A stretch of 64,000 bases of DNA, taken from the NCBI GenBank assembly GCA_018970945.1, contig JAGWVJ010000006.1, positions 1 to 64,000 on the forward strand, written 5' to 3'. The translations under genes and the position numbers were made by a program. The DNA is from Cyanobacteria bacterium REEB417. GTDB taxonomy: Bacteria; Cyanobacteriota; Cyanobacteriia; PCC-6307; Cyanobiaceae. Positions 9,842-20,471 of the stretch are shown piece after piece; position 1 is the stretch's first letter, and every line of letters begins with the position of its first letter. Below the pieces are notes generated by a model, which saw only the letters and a program-made list of their open reading frames with translations, was not told the origin of the DNA and made no database searches.

Positions 9842-10306
9842 GTGCGCATCCTCGGCATCGACCCAGGACTGGCCCGCGTCGGTTATGGGGTGATCGAGGT
9901 TGCAGGGCGCCAACAGCGCCTGCTCGACTGCGGCATCATCCGAACCGATGCGGGCCGCAGCGAGGGGGATCGCATGGTCGAGATCGCCCGCGATCTGCGC
10001 CAGCTGATCCGGGCCTGGCGCCCGGAGCTGGCGGCGGTCGAAAAGTTCTTCTTCTATCGCTCCAGTACCACCATCGCCGTGGTTCAGGCCCGCGGTGTGG
10101 TGATGATGACCCTGGCTCGCTTTGCGGTGCCGGTGGTGGAGTTTCCGCCGATGCAGATCAAGCTGGCCCTCGCCGGTTCGGGCCATGCCCGCAAAGATGA
10201 AGTGCTCGAAGCGGTGATGCGCGAGTTGGATCTCCGCGAACCGCCCCGTCCCGACGATGCCGCCGATGCCCTGGCGGTGGCGCTCACCGGATGGTTTCAG
10301 CGTTGA
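9842..10306 (+). CDS. ruvC: crossover junction endodeoxyribonuclease RuvC
   Basis: [54 protein letters not shown] start. Confidence 0.95.
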   Translation: MRILGIDPGLARVGYGVIEVAGRQQRLLDCGIIRTDAGRSEGDRMVEIARDLRQLIRAWRPELAAVEKFFFYRSSTTIAVVQARGVVMMTLARFAVPVVEFPPMQIKLALAGSGHARKDEVLEAVMRELDLREPPRPDDAADALAVALTGWFQR

Positions 10307-10350
10307 GCAAATGGTTTCCGCGGGGAGCAAATGGTTTCAGCAGTGAGCAA
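10291..10350. repeat. 20-bp tandem repeat, 3 copies (ATGGTTTC[A/C]GC[GAT]...GAGCAA) across the ruvC 3' end / next gene start
   Basis: atggtttcagcgttgagcaa / atggtttccgcggggagcaa / atggtttcagcagtgagcaa, contiguous. Confidence 0.97.
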
Positions 10351-10909
10351 ACAGCTGCTGCGCGCCCGTTTCCGGGACCTGCGCCGCGAACATGGGTCGG
10401 CACTGCAACAGCGGCTGGATCGACTGACTGCGGTCGACCTCGCCGACCTGTTGGCGCGCCGGCGCCCGCCTTTGACGGCCCAGGGCTATGTGGGTCTGTG
10501 CTGGCCCCTGATCGATGAGCCTGACCTGCGGCCCTGGCTGCAGGGTCTGTCGTGGCCCCTGGCGCTACCCGCCGTGGCCGCTGGCCGGCTCCGTTATCGG
10601 CCGTGGCAGCCCGGACTGCCCCTGGAGCCCGACGATTGCGGTGTGCCGGCACCGCCTGCTGCGGCGCCGTCGCTGCAGCATCAGGACGTGGCCCTGATGC
10701 TGGTGCCGGCCCTGGCCGTGGATCGTTCTGGGATCCGTCTCGGTTATGGCGGCGGTTGGTATGACCGATTGCGTGCCGATCCCGGTTGGCGCCGGGTGCC
10801 GGCCCTGGTGGTGCTGCCTGCGGCGTGCGTGTGCGAGGCCCTGCCGGCCGATCCCTGGGATGTGCCCTTCGACGGCTGGCTCGATGACGACGGCTGCCAC
10901 TGGATTTGA
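10331..10909 (+). CDS. 5-formyltetrahydrofolate cyclo-ligase
   Basis: VPALAVDRSGIRLGYGGGWYDRLR signature; KQLLRARFRDLRRE N-terminus. Confidence 0.88.
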   Translation: MVSAVSKQLLRARFRDLRREHGSALQQRLDRLTAVDLADLLARRRPPLTAQGYVGLCWPLIDEPDLRPWLQGLSWPLALPAVAAGRLRYRPWQPGLPLEPDDCGVPAPPAAAPSLQHQDVALMLVPALAVDRSGIRLGYGGGWYDRLRADPGWRRVPALVVLPAACVCEALPADPWDVPFDGWLDDDGCHWI

Positions 10910-10980
10910 CAAAGCGTGCACAGCCATCGCACAGGGGCACGGACTTTGCCAGGATCGGTTGACGACGTCACTGCTGGAAC

Positions 10981-11178
10981 GTGCCCGAGCACTTTGCCCT
11001 GACCACCGCTGCCGCCCAGCCGGCCCGTGCAGGGGCTCCCTCGGCAGCTGAGCGGGTTCTGGCCGCCGAACTTGAGGGCCGCAGCCAGGCCAACGGCGCT
11101 CTCTCGATGATGGTCACCTCGATGGTGCACATGGTGCAGGCCGGTCGGTCGCCGCGCAGCCGTTGGCAATCCTCTTGA
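10981..11178 (+). CDS. small hypothetical protein
   Basis: 65-aa ORF with GTG start filling the gap between neighbours; no recognised domain. Confidence 0.35.
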   Translation: MPEHFALTTAAAQPARAGAPSAAERVLAAELEGRSQANGALSMMVTSMVHMVQAGRSPRSRWQSS

Positions 11179-11226
11179 CCCTTGCATCCGGATTTGTCGT
11201 TCACGCCCATGCCGGCTTTGTCGATC

Positions 11227-11709
11227 ATGCCCATGGTTGTTGTGCGCCGCCCGCTGCTGGCTGCAGCAGCCCTTTCGCTGTCGGCGATGGCCGTTGGGTC
11301 CCGCCCAGCGGTTGCCCATGGCATCGAATCGAGCCTCGAACGGGTGTCTGACCTGGGCGGCGGCCTTGTGCTCCAGAGCCACTTCAGCACCGGTGAGCCT
11401 GCCGCTGGAGCAGCTGTGACACTGGTGGCTCCAGGAGGTCAGACCGTGGCGGTCGGCCAGACCGATGTCCAGGGCCAGTTGCGTTTCCGGTTGCCGGCCA
11501 GCGTCGACGCAGCCTGGGAACTGCGGGTGGATCAAGGGCCTGGACATCGCGACTATCTCGAACTGCCGGTCGCGACGGCCCAGCCACTGCGACGCGTTTC
11601 CCGTTCCAGGCTCCGTCTTCCCCTCGACCGCGGTTCCCTGGCCTGGGGTGGTGGGGCGCTGGCGCTGGTGGGTGCCCTGGTGCTGCACAGCCGGCGCGGG
11701 CAGGGCTGA
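11227..11709 (+). CDS. secreted/membrane protein with carboxypeptidase-regulatory/DUF4198-like fold and C-terminal TM
   Basis: N-terminal signal peptide, beta-rich GEPAAGAAVTLVAPGGQTVAVGQTDVQGQLRFRLP, C-terminal hydrophobic anchor; start uncertain (several in-frame ATGs). Confidence 0.55.
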   Translation: MPMVVVRRPLLAAAALSLSAMAVGSRPAVAHGIESSLERVSDLGGGLVLQSHFSTGEPAAGAAVTLVAPGGQTVAVGQTDVQGQLRFRLPASVDAAWELRVDQGPGHRDYLELPVATAQPLRRVSRSRLRLPLDRGSLAWGGGALALVGALVLHSRRGQG

Positions 11710-11711
11710 AC

Positions 11712-12146
11712 GTGACCACCGGCAGCGCCGAGCTTGACGCCATCGTGCAGCGCCTTGCCGGCACAGATGATCCTCGCCGACGTTACGAATACGTGCTGTG
11801 GCTGGCCAAGGGGCTGGCGCCGTTGCCTGAGGAGTTCCGCCAGGAGGTCTTCAAGGTCAAAGGCTGTGTTTCCCAGGTCTATGTGGTCGGCCAGCTCAGC
11901 AACGGCCTGCTCCACTGGCAGGGCGATTCGGACGCGGCCATCACCAAGGGATTGCTGGCCCTGCTGATCAAAGGGCTCGAGGGACTCACCCCCCAGCAGG
12001 CCGCGGCGGTCGATCCCGGTTTCATCGCCCGGACCGGCCTGCAGGCCAGCCTGACGCCATCAAGGGCCAATGGTTTCATCAATATCTTCAGGACCATGCA
12101 GGCCCAGGCCCGAGCCCTTGCCGGCGAGCAGTCAGGCGATTTCTAG
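11712..12146 (+). CDS. sufE: cysteine desulfuration protein SufE
   Basis: RYEYVLWLAKGLAPLPEEFRQEVFKVKGCVSQVYV typical SufE with conserved Cys. Confidence 0.92.
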   Translation: MTTGSAELDAIVQRLAGTDDPRRRYEYVLWLAKGLAPLPEEFRQEVFKVKGCVSQVYVVGQLSNGLLHWQGDSDAAITKGLLALLIKGLEGLTPQQAAAVDPGFIARTGLQASLTPSRANGFINIFRTMQAQARALAGEQSGDF

Positions 12147-12173
12147 GATCGGCCCCATGTCTGTCCCCGTTGT

Positions 12174-13505
12174 ATGACCATCGGCATCGGCTTGCTTGGC
12201 CTCGGCACGGTGGGCGCCGGGGTGGCGCGGATCCTGGCCACCCCCCAGGGGCGCCATCCGCTGGTGGGTGAGCTGGCCCTGCGGCGGGTGGCCGTGCGAG
12301 ACCTGCAGCGCCAGCGTCCGATCGACCTCGATCCGTCCCTGCTGAGCACCGATCCGGAGGCGGTGGTTGACGATCCGGCTGTGGACATCGTGGTCGAGGT
12401 GATGGGCGGGCTCGAGCCGGCCCGCTCGCTGATCCTGCGGGCAATCGCCGTTGGTAAACCGGTCGTGACCGCCAACAAGGCCGTGATCGCCCGTTTCGGC
12501 GAGGAGATCGCCGCCGCGGCGGCCCAGCGTGGCGTCTATGTGCTGATCGAAGCCGCCGTTGGCGGCGGTATCCCGATCATCGAGCCGCTCAAACAGTCAC
12601 TCGGTGGCAACCGTATTCAGCGGGTGAGCGGCATCATCAACGGCACCACCAACTACATCCTCAGCCGCATGGCCGACGAGGGTGCTGCCTATGGCGCGGT
12701 GCTCGCCGACGCCCAGCGCCTCGGCTACGCCGAGGCCGACCCCGCCGCCGATGTGCAGGGCGGTGATGCGGCCGACAAGATCGCGATCCTGGCCTCCCTG
12801 GCTTACGGGGGTGTGGTGCCCCGGGCTGCGATTCCGACCAGCGGCATCGACCGTCTCGATGCCCGCGATGTGGCCTATGCCGACCAGTTGGGGTACGGCG
12901 TCAAGCTGCTGGCCGTGGCCGAGCAGGTGGGTGTGGCGTCCGATGGCACGGCCGAGCTCGATGTCAGCGTCAGTCCCACCCTGGTGCCCAGGGACCATCC
13001 CCTGGCCGGCGTCCACGGGGTCAACAACGCAATCCTGGTCGAAGGCGATCCGGTGGGCCGGGTCATGTTCTACGGGCCTGGTGCCGGATCCGGACCCACC
13101 GCTTCGGCAGTGGTGGCCGACATTCTCAACATCGCCGGCATCCGCCAGGTGAGCGGCGGGCGCTTCCCTGGTCAGCCGGCCCCGCTCGATCCGCTGCTGG
13201 CCGCAGGCAGCTGGCGTACCTGCCGGCTGGTAGACCCGGCCGTCACCCAGCACCGCAATTACGTGCGGTTGCGCACCAGTGACGAAGCCGGAGTCATCGG
13301 CCGGATCGGCACCTGTTTCGGTGAGGCGGGGGTGTCGCTCCAGTCGATCGTGCAGTTCCAGCCCCAGGGCGGCGGTGATGGCAGCCATGCCGAGATCGTG
13401 GTGATCACCCATCGGGTGCTCGAATCGGCCTTCCGGGCGGCAATGGCCGCGATTGAGGCGCTGCCGGCGGTGCAAGCGGTGGCCGCCTGTCTGCGCACGC
13501 TTTGA
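12174..13505 (+). CDS. hom: homoserine dehydrogenase
   Basis: GLLGLGTVGAGVARIL, VVTANKAVIA, SGIINGTTNYILSRM, C-terminal ACT domain. Confidence 0.95.
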   Translation: MTIGIGLLGLGTVGAGVARILATPQGRHPLVGELALRRVAVRDLQRQRPIDLDPSLLSTDPEAVVDDPAVDIVVEVMGGLEPARSLILRAIAVGKPVVTANKAVIARFGEEIAAAAAQRGVYVLIEAAVGGGIPIIEPLKQSLGGNRIQRVSGIINGTTNYILSRMADEGAAYGAVLADAQRLGYAEADPAADVQGGDAADKIAILASLAYGGVVPRAAIPTSGIDRLDARDVAYADQLGYGVKLLAVAEQVGVASDGTAELDVSVSPTLVPRDHPLAGVHGVNNAILVEGDPVGRVMFYGPGAGSGPTASAVVADILNIAGIRQVSGGRFPGQPAPLDPLLAAGSWRTCRLVDPAVTQHRNYVRLRTSDEAGVIGRIGTCFGEAGVSLQSIVQFQPQGGGDGSHAEIVVITHRVLESAFRAAMAAIEALPAVQAVAACLRTL

Positions 13506-15085
13506 CGGTGGCGCCCCGTCGCCTCCGCATGCTGGCTGCGGCGGTGACGCTCGGGTCGGCGCTGACGCTCACGGTCGGCTGCAAACCCCGCCGAGACCCC
13601 CAGCGGTTGATCATCGGCAGTCGCAACCGGATCGACACGGTCGATCCGGCCGGGGCCTACACCTTCGGAGCCATGCAGCTGCTGAGCGCGATCGGCGATC
13701 CGCTCTATGCGATCACCCCAGACGGCCGCCTCGAACCCAGGCTGGCCATCGGCCTGCCCCGAATCAGCGACGATGGCCTGCGGGTGCAGGTGGATTTGCG
13801 CCGTGGCGTTCAGTTTCACGACGGCACCCCTTTTGATGCCGCCGCCATGGTCTTCACCCTGGAGCGCTTTCTGGCCATCGGCAAGCTGAGCTATCTGCTG
13901 GGCGATCGGGTGACGGCCGTGCGGGCTCTCGGCAGCCACACGATCGAACTGCGCCTCAAGCGGCCTTTCGGGGCCATGGCCCAGCTGCTCAGTGCGATCA
14001 ATCTGACGCCGCTGTCGCCCTCGGCCTACCGCCAGCATCGCCGCCGCCAATGGAGCGATCGGTTCGTGGGCACCGGTCCCTACCGGCTCAGCTTCTTCAC
14101 TCCCCAGCAGCAGCGCCTGGAACCGTTTGCCCGGTACTGGGGGCGCCCCGCGGCCAACCGGGGCCTTGACCTGGTGGCGCTGGGCAACTCCACCGCCCTG
14201 TTCGGTGCCCTGCAGAGCGGCGAGGTCGATGGCCTGCTCTCCACCAGCCTCGAGCTTGACCATCAGGCAGCGCTACAACGCCAGGCCAGCCGCGGCCAGC
14301 TGCGCCAGGCCACCGGTCCGGCGCTCGAGATCGGCTATCTGACCCTGCTCAGCGACCAGCCGCCCCTGAATGGGGTCGGCCTGCGTCGTGCCCTGGCCCT
14401 GAGCCTGGATCGCCAGCGGCTGGTGCAGCGCGTGAGCCAGGGCCTGAATGCGCCGTTGCGGGGGCTGGTGCCACCGGTGCTGCCCGGGGGAACGCCTGAA
14501 CCGTGGCCCGCCTATGACCCCGCTGCCGCCCGCAGGCTGTACCGCCAGGCCGGCTATTGCCAGGGCCGGCGCCTGCCTCTGGAGCTCACCTTCCGCTCCA
14601 ACATCCCCAGCGACCGCCTGTTTGCCCTGACCTGGCAGGCACTGTTGCAGCGCGATCTGGGCGATTGTGTGGACCTGAAGGTGCAGGGCATGGAATCGAC
14701 CACCGCCTACCGCCAACTGGGCGAAGGGGCGTTTCAGCTGATCATTCTCGACTGGATGGGCGATTTTCCCGACGCCGACAACTACCTGATGCCGCTGCTG
14801 GGTTGTGACCAGTCCCAGGGCGATCGGTGTCTCAAGGGCTCCAGCGCCGCCAGTGGCAGCTTCTGGACCCGGCCGGGGCTGGAGGCCGAACTCCGGCGCA
14901 GTGCCAGCGCCCAAGGGGACTCCCGCGTGGCACTGCTGCGCCGGATCCAGGGTCAGACCGCCGCCGCCAGCCCCTACCTGCCGTTGTGGCTGGTGCAGCC
15001 GCGCATCTGGGTCCAGACCAGCGTGGCCCAGCCCCGCTTTGATGGGTCCGGTCGGGTGCTGCTGCAGGAGTTGCACCGCCCGTGA
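13502..15085 (+). CDS. ABC transporter substrate-binding protein (peptide/nickel SBP_bac_5 family)
   Basis: Lipobox LTVGC, RLIIGSRNRIDTVDPAGAYTFGAMQLL, WMGDFPDADNYL. Confidence 0.88.
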   Translation: MTVAPRRLRMLAAAVTLGSALTLTVGCKPRRDPQRLIIGSRNRIDTVDPAGAYTFGAMQLLSAIGDPLYAITPDGRLEPRLAIGLPRISDDGLRVQVDLRRGVQFHDGTPFDAAAMVFTLERFLAIGKLSYLLGDRVTAVRALGSHTIELRLKRPFGAMAQLLSAINLTPLSPSAYRQHRRRQWSDRFVGTGPYRLSFFTPQQQRLEPFARYWGRPAANRGLDLVALGNSTALFGALQSGEVDGLLSTSLELDHQAALQRQASRGQLRQATGPALEIGYLTLLSDQPPLNGVGLRRALALSLDRQRLVQRVSQGLNAPLRGLVPPVLPGGTPEPWPAYDPAAARRLYRQAGYCQGRRLPLELTFRSNIPSDRLFALTWQALLQRDLGDCVDLKVQGMESTTAYRQLGEGAFQLIILDWMGDFPDADNYLMPLLGCDQSQGDRCLKGSSAASGSFWTRPGLEAELRRSASAQGDSRVALLRRIQGQTAAASPYLPLWLVQPRIWVQTSVAQPRFDGSGRVLLQELHRP

Positions 15086-16113
15086 GCCGATCCATCCGCC
15101 TGTTGCGTTACGTGCTGGCCCGGCTCGCCCTGGCGCCGGTGATGCTATGGCTGCTGGCCAGCCTGGTGTTTCTGCTGCTGCGTCTGGCGCCGGGTGATCC
15201 GGTGGATGCCCTGCTGGGCAGCAGGGCTCCGGAGGCGGCCCGGGCGGCGCTGCGGGCCCAGCTGGGACTGGACCAACCGCTGTGGCATCAGTACGGCGGC
15301 TACCTGCGGGATCTGCTGCAGGGTGATCTGGGCACCTCCCTGACCAACCAGCAGCCGGTGCGGTCGGTGATCGGCCAGACATTGCCCGCCAGCCTCGAAC
15401 TGGGCCTGGTGGCGCTGTTGCTGGCTGCTCTCGTGGGACTGGCCGTGGGGTTCAGCGGCATTGCCCGGGCCGAGGGTGCGGTGGATCTCGGCGCCCGCCT
15501 CTTTGGCATCGGCACCTATGCGCTGCCGCCGTTCTGGCTGGCGATGCTGGCCCAGCTGGTGTTTGCCGTCTGGCTGGGGTGGCTGCCGGTGGGGGGGCGC
15601 TTCCCGCCCACCCTGCTGCCCCCTGGCGGCAGCGGCTTCTACCTGCTCGACAGCCTGCGCACCGCGCTGTTTCAGGGGCAATGGCAGAACCTCAGCGGCA
15701 CCCTGCGCCATCTGGTGCTGCCGGCCTGCACCCTCGCCCTGTTGCTGAGCGGGATCTTTGCCAATGCCCTGCGTCTCAATCTGCGACGCGCCATGGCCTC
15801 CGACTACGTCGAGGCGGCCCGCTGCCGTGGCCTCAGTGAACGGCGCCTGATCCTGCGCCACGCCCTGCCCAATGCCCTGCTGCCGGTGCTCACGATCACC
15901 GGCATCACTGTGGCCTCGCTGATCGGAGGGGCCCTGCTGATCGAAGTCACGTTTTCGTGGCCTGGTGTTGCGGCGCGGCTGCAGGAGGCCATTGCCCAGC
16001 GCGACTACCCCCTGGTGCAGGGCATCGTGGTGGTGGTGGCGACCCTGGTGGTCGCTGTCACGGTGTTGGTCGACGTGCTGGTGGCCTGGCTGGATCCCCG
16101 TCTTGAGTTCTGA
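15082..16113 (+). CDS. ABC transporter permease (DppB-like)
   Basis: Multi-TM; VFLLLRLAPGDPVDALLG, EAARCRGLSERRLILRHALPNALLPVLT EAA loop; 4-nt overlap with SBP gene. Confidence 0.9.
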   Translation: MSRSIRLLRYVLARLALAPVMLWLLASLVFLLLRLAPGDPVDALLGSRAPEAARAALRAQLGLDQPLWHQYGGYLRDLLQGDLGTSLTNQQPVRSVIGQTLPASLELGLVALLLAALVGLAVGFSGIARAEGAVDLGARLFGIGTYALPPFWLAMLAQLVFAVWLGWLPVGGRFPPTLLPPGGSGFYLLDSLRTALFQGQWQNLSGTLRHLVLPACTLALLLSGIFANALRLNLRRAMASDYVEAARCRGLSERRLILRHALPNALLPVLTITGITVASLIGGALLIEVTFSWPGVAARLQEAIAQRDYPLVQGIVVVVATLVVAVTVLVDVLVAWLDPRLEF

Positions 16114-17713
16114 TTGCGTGGCCCCAGCGCCGGGCCAGGGGTGGATCCAGCACATGGGCGCGCACACCGCTGAGCTTGCGCACCTGGGGAGAGAGCAGCA
16201 GCGGCTGCTCCAGCCCCTTGAGAAATTCAAGGGTGAGCAACAACAGCAGCGATTGGGCTTTGCGTGGTTCGATGCCGACCAGGTCATCGCCGAGACGAAA
16301 CAGGGCCTGGTCGTTGGCCGGCACCCGCACCGGTGAAAAATGGCTGCCGCCTTCGAGCAGCACCAGGCGGCTGCGCGGATGGCTCTGGCTGCTGAACACG
16401 GCCAGTTGCTCCACCAGCGGCGGGGTGATCAGGTCGAGGCTGCCGCCCACCAGCAGCAGGGGCGCCTTGAGATCCTCCAGGCCGCGACTGGGCCACAGCA
16501 AGCTGCCGAAGCCGTTGTAGGCCACGATCGCGGCCACGGGTGTGCCCGGCGACGGTGCCGGGCGGCGGCCGCTGCGGCCCTGGGGCAGCTGGCATTGCAG
16601 CAGCCGCGACAGGTTCGACAGGGGCAGGCGGCGCAGGGCCTGCCGGCAGCGCCGGCCCAGGCCATCCTCGGGCGTGAGTCCTGCAGCCATCAGTGCGGTC
16701 AGCCCACCCAGGGAATGCCCCATGAGCACCACCGGCGCGCCAGCTGGTGCGCCCAGGGCCGGCAGCTGCCCCTGCCGCTGGGCCTGAAGCACTGCCTCCC
16801 CATCGGCGAGGCGCTGGGCCAGGCTTTCACTGCCCGGGGGTGGCTGCTGGCCGATCAGGGAGGCCTGCAAGGCGGCTTCGTTGCTGCCGGGGTGGTCGAG
16901 CACCACCACGGGCCAACCCCATTGGGCCAGGCTGGCCGCCAGCCAGCTCAGCTGCCCGCTGCTGCCGCCGAGGCCCGGCATCAACAGGATCCAGGGCCCC
17001 CGCACCCTGCCCTGGCTGGGCCAGATCTGCAGCGGCAACGGTTCACGTCGGTGGTTGACGGCCAACGCCGTTGCCACGAGCGGGCCCCGTTGCCGTTCGC
17101 TCAGGGTCAGGGGGCTCGATTGCCGCTGGGGTAGCCCCAGGCCATCGAGCCGGCGCAGTGCCAGCTGCTGCAGCTCCAGCTGCCGGCGCCACTGCTGGGC
17201 CAGCTCGATCACCCCGTCGAGCTTCAGGCTCACCCGCTCAGCGGGAAGCGTCCGCAGCAGCTCGAGCAGCGTCACCTGCCGCTGGCGGCTCAGCAGGTCA
17301 TCGAGACTCCGGCGCAGCATGCCTGCCGTCGCGACCTCCGGGGCAGAGGTGGTCGGCAGCCCGGCCTGGCTTGGGCTCAGCAGGGCGGCGATCTCATTGA
17401 TCAGCGGTTCGCCGGTCCAGCTGTTAAGCAGCTGGCTGGCCAGGCTCTGGTCGCGCAGAAACGGCTCCCGCAGCAGCTGCACCAGGGTGCTGCGGCTGCG
17501 TTGATCCAGGAGCCCCAGCCAGACCCCCAGCTCGCTGCGGTCGCGGGCGGGATCCCGACTCCAGGCCTCCAGCGCCTTGAGGTCGATTGGCACACTCAGG
17601 CCGTCGAGCTGCACCTGAAGCACCTCGGCTGCCCGCAGCGGCAGGGCCGTGCCACTCACCAGCAGACTGGCGAGTGCAGCGGCGATGGGGCGGTGGGCTC
17701 TTGATGGAGGCAC
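16058..17713 (-). CDS. alpha/beta hydrolase with N-terminal DUF1400-like region, secreted
   Basis: VLMGHSLGG nucleophile elbow; signal peptide; LEVLQVQLDGLSVPIDLKALEAWSRDP; start ambiguous (GTG 17713 or 17731). Confidence 0.78.
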   Translation of the reverse strand: MPPSRAHRPIAAALASLLVSGTALPLRAAEVLQVQLDGLSVPIDLKALEAWSRDPARDRSELGVWLGLLDQRSRSTLVQLLREPFLRDQSLASQLLNSWTGEPLINEIAALLSPSQAGLPTTSAPEVATAGMLRRSLDDLLSRQRQVTLLELLRTLPAERVSLKLDGVIELAQQWRRQLELQQLALRRLDGLGLPQRQSSPLTLSERQRGPLVATALAVNHRREPLPLQIWPSQGRVRGPWILLMPGLGGSSGQLSWLAASLAQWGWPVVVLDHPGSNEAALQASLIGQQPPPGSESLAQRLADGEAVLQAQRQGQLPALGAPAGAPVVLMGHSLGGLTALMAAGLTPEDGLGRRCRQALRRLPLSNLSRLLQCQLPQGRSGRRPAPSPGTPVAAIVAYNGFGSLLWPSRGLEDLKAPLLLVGGSLDLITPPLVEQLAVFSSQSHPRSRLVLLEGGSHFSPVRVPANDQALFRLGDDLVGIEPRKAQSLLLLLTLEFLKGLEQPLLLSPQVRKLSGVRAHVLDPPLARRWGHAIRTQDGDPARPPARRPTP

Positions 17714-19044
17714 GGGCAGGGGCCAGCACACACGCGTCCTGGTGGAGCCAGTTTCCCCCGTCGTTGCTCCGGGTGTCGCTGGTGCGTCTGGTGGGTTCCA
17801 TCGGCGCCGGCGGCGTGCTCTATCTGACGCCCCTGGTGTTTCACCGCGCCGACTTCAGTGCCAGCAGCATCACCGAAGGTGTGGCACTGGCTGCCGTGGC
17901 CGGAACCGCGGGCCGATTTGCCAGTGGCTGGCTGCTGGATCGCGGCCTGCGCTGTTCGCTGCCGGTGTTGTTGGCGGTGCTGTTGGCCCTGGCCGGGGAT
18001 CTGCAGCTGATCACGGCCCACACCGTTGCGGCCTATGTGCGCGGCCAGCTGCTGCAGGGCGTCGCCATGGGCCTGTACTGGCCGGCGATCGAACTGGCGG
18101 TCTCCGCCACGGCCGGGGCTCTGGGGTCGCCGCGGGGGTATGCCCTGGCCCGAACCGCCGACGCCCTGGGCATCGCCGTCGGCGCCCTGCTGGGGGCCCT
18201 GCTGGCGGCGATCGGGCCCTTGCGGGGCATCTACGGCGTCGACCTGGCCTGCCTTGTGGTGATGGGGCTGCTGCTGTTGCTGGCCCCCCTGCCCCCGGGG
18301 CGAGGCGCCAGCAACAGCAAACCGGGCGGTGCCGTGCAGTGGGGGCGCTGGTTGCCGGCCCTGCTGCCGATTCTGTTGATCTCGGTGGTGGCCACCGCCG
18401 TGCCGGTGCTGATGCAGAGCGCGCTACCCCTCGATCTGGTGCGCGGCAGCCTGCAGCGTCGCGGCCTGCCTGAAGCCTCGGGCGCCCTGCTGATTGGGGG
18501 GCAGCTGGCGTTGCTGCTGCTGATTCAGTGGCCCCTCGGGCGGTGGCTGGCCGAGCGACCAGTGCACGTGGGCCTGCGGCTCAGCCTGGTGGCCTTCGCC
18601 GCCGGTGCCCTGCTGCTGGCGCTCAGCGGTTTCAGCGCCGGCGCGGGGCTGGCCCTGGTGCTGCTGGCCCAGGTGCCCCTGGCCGTGGGTCTGGCGGCGT
18701 TCCTGCCGACTGCGACCGAAGCGGTGGTCGAGCTCAGCCCGCCGGCCCATCAGGGGCTGGCCATGGCGCTGTTTTCTCAGTGCTTCGCGGTCAGTGCCTT
18801 TGCCGCGCCCCTGTTGGCGGGTCGGCTGCTCGATGGCCAGGGCCATGGTGCCGGCGTCTGGTTGCTGCTGTTCGTGGCGGTGCTGCTGGGCCTGCCATTG
18901 GTCAACCGCATTGCCAGCCAGCAACGCCGTCGCCTGCTGGCGGTGCTGAGCGGCGCCGGGGGAGGCGATGACAACCTCGACGAGACGCCCGAAGTTCTCT
19001 ACAGGCTTGGACCACCGGCGGGTGGTTCAGACCCCTTGTCCTGA
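17704..19044 (+). CDS. MFS family transporter
   Basis: 447 aa, about 12 hydrophobic segments. Confidence 0.82.
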   Translation: MEARAGASTHASWWSQFPPSLLRVSLVRLVGSIGAGGVLYLTPLVFHRADFSASSITEGVALAAVAGTAGRFASGWLLDRGLRCSLPVLLAVLLALAGDLQLITAHTVAAYVRGQLLQGVAMGLYWPAIELAVSATAGALGSPRGYALARTADALGIAVGALLGALLAAIGPLRGIYGVDLACLVVMGLLLLLAPLPPGRGASNSKPGGAVQWGRWLPALLPILLISVVATAVPVLMQSALPLDLVRGSLQRRGLPEASGALLIGGQLALLLLIQWPLGRWLAERPVHVGLRLSLVAFAAGALLLALSGFSAGAGLALVLLAQVPLAVGLAAFLPTATEAVVELSPPAHQGLAMALFSQCFAVSAFAAPLLAGRLLDGQGHGAGVWLLLFVAVLLGLPLVNRIASQQRRRLLAVLSGAGGGDDNLDETPEVLYRLGPPAGGSDPLS

Positions 19045-19220
19045 ACCCATGCCTCCTGGGGCAGGGGTTCGGTGCCGTATTCCCAGTCGTCGTAGTCGGG
19101 ATCGTTGCGGATCTGCTGGTGCAGCTGCTTCTGCACCGCAAAGTCGTGGGGTTGGCTGATGTCTTCGTCAGGCCCGGAGGGCTGCTGAACCGTCATGCCG
19201 GAGAGTTGGGCTGCAGCCAT
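18999..19220 (-). CDS. small conserved hypothetical protein (73 aa, acidic)
   Basis: MAAAQLSGMTVQQPSGPDEDISQPHDFAVQKQLHQQIRNDPDYDDWEYGTEPLPQEAW; protein-like composition. Confidence 0.55.
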   Translation of the reverse strand: MAAAQLSGMTVQQPSGPDEDISQPHDFAVQKQLHQQIRNDPDYDDWEYGTEPLPQEAWVQDKGSEPPAGGPSL

Positions 19221-19323
19221 TCTGGGGCAGCCCCAGGCGGGTCGGTTCAGGCCGGTGGGTCGAGCAGCGGGGCGCTGGCAACGAGGACGGGTCTCGAGAT
19301 CTCTGCAATCAGAACCTCAACGA

Positions 19324-20415
<1,092 letters not shown>

Positions 20416-20471
20416 GGCCAGAATCTACGGGGGGCACCACCCCACAGGCTGCCGCCCCGACCGCGAGACTG

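Noticed and set aside
10906-10950. Perfect TTGACA -35-like hexamer at the end of the cyclo-ligase gene
   Set aside because: No matching -10 box at 16-18 nt; the hexamer straddles a stop codon and is probably coincidental.
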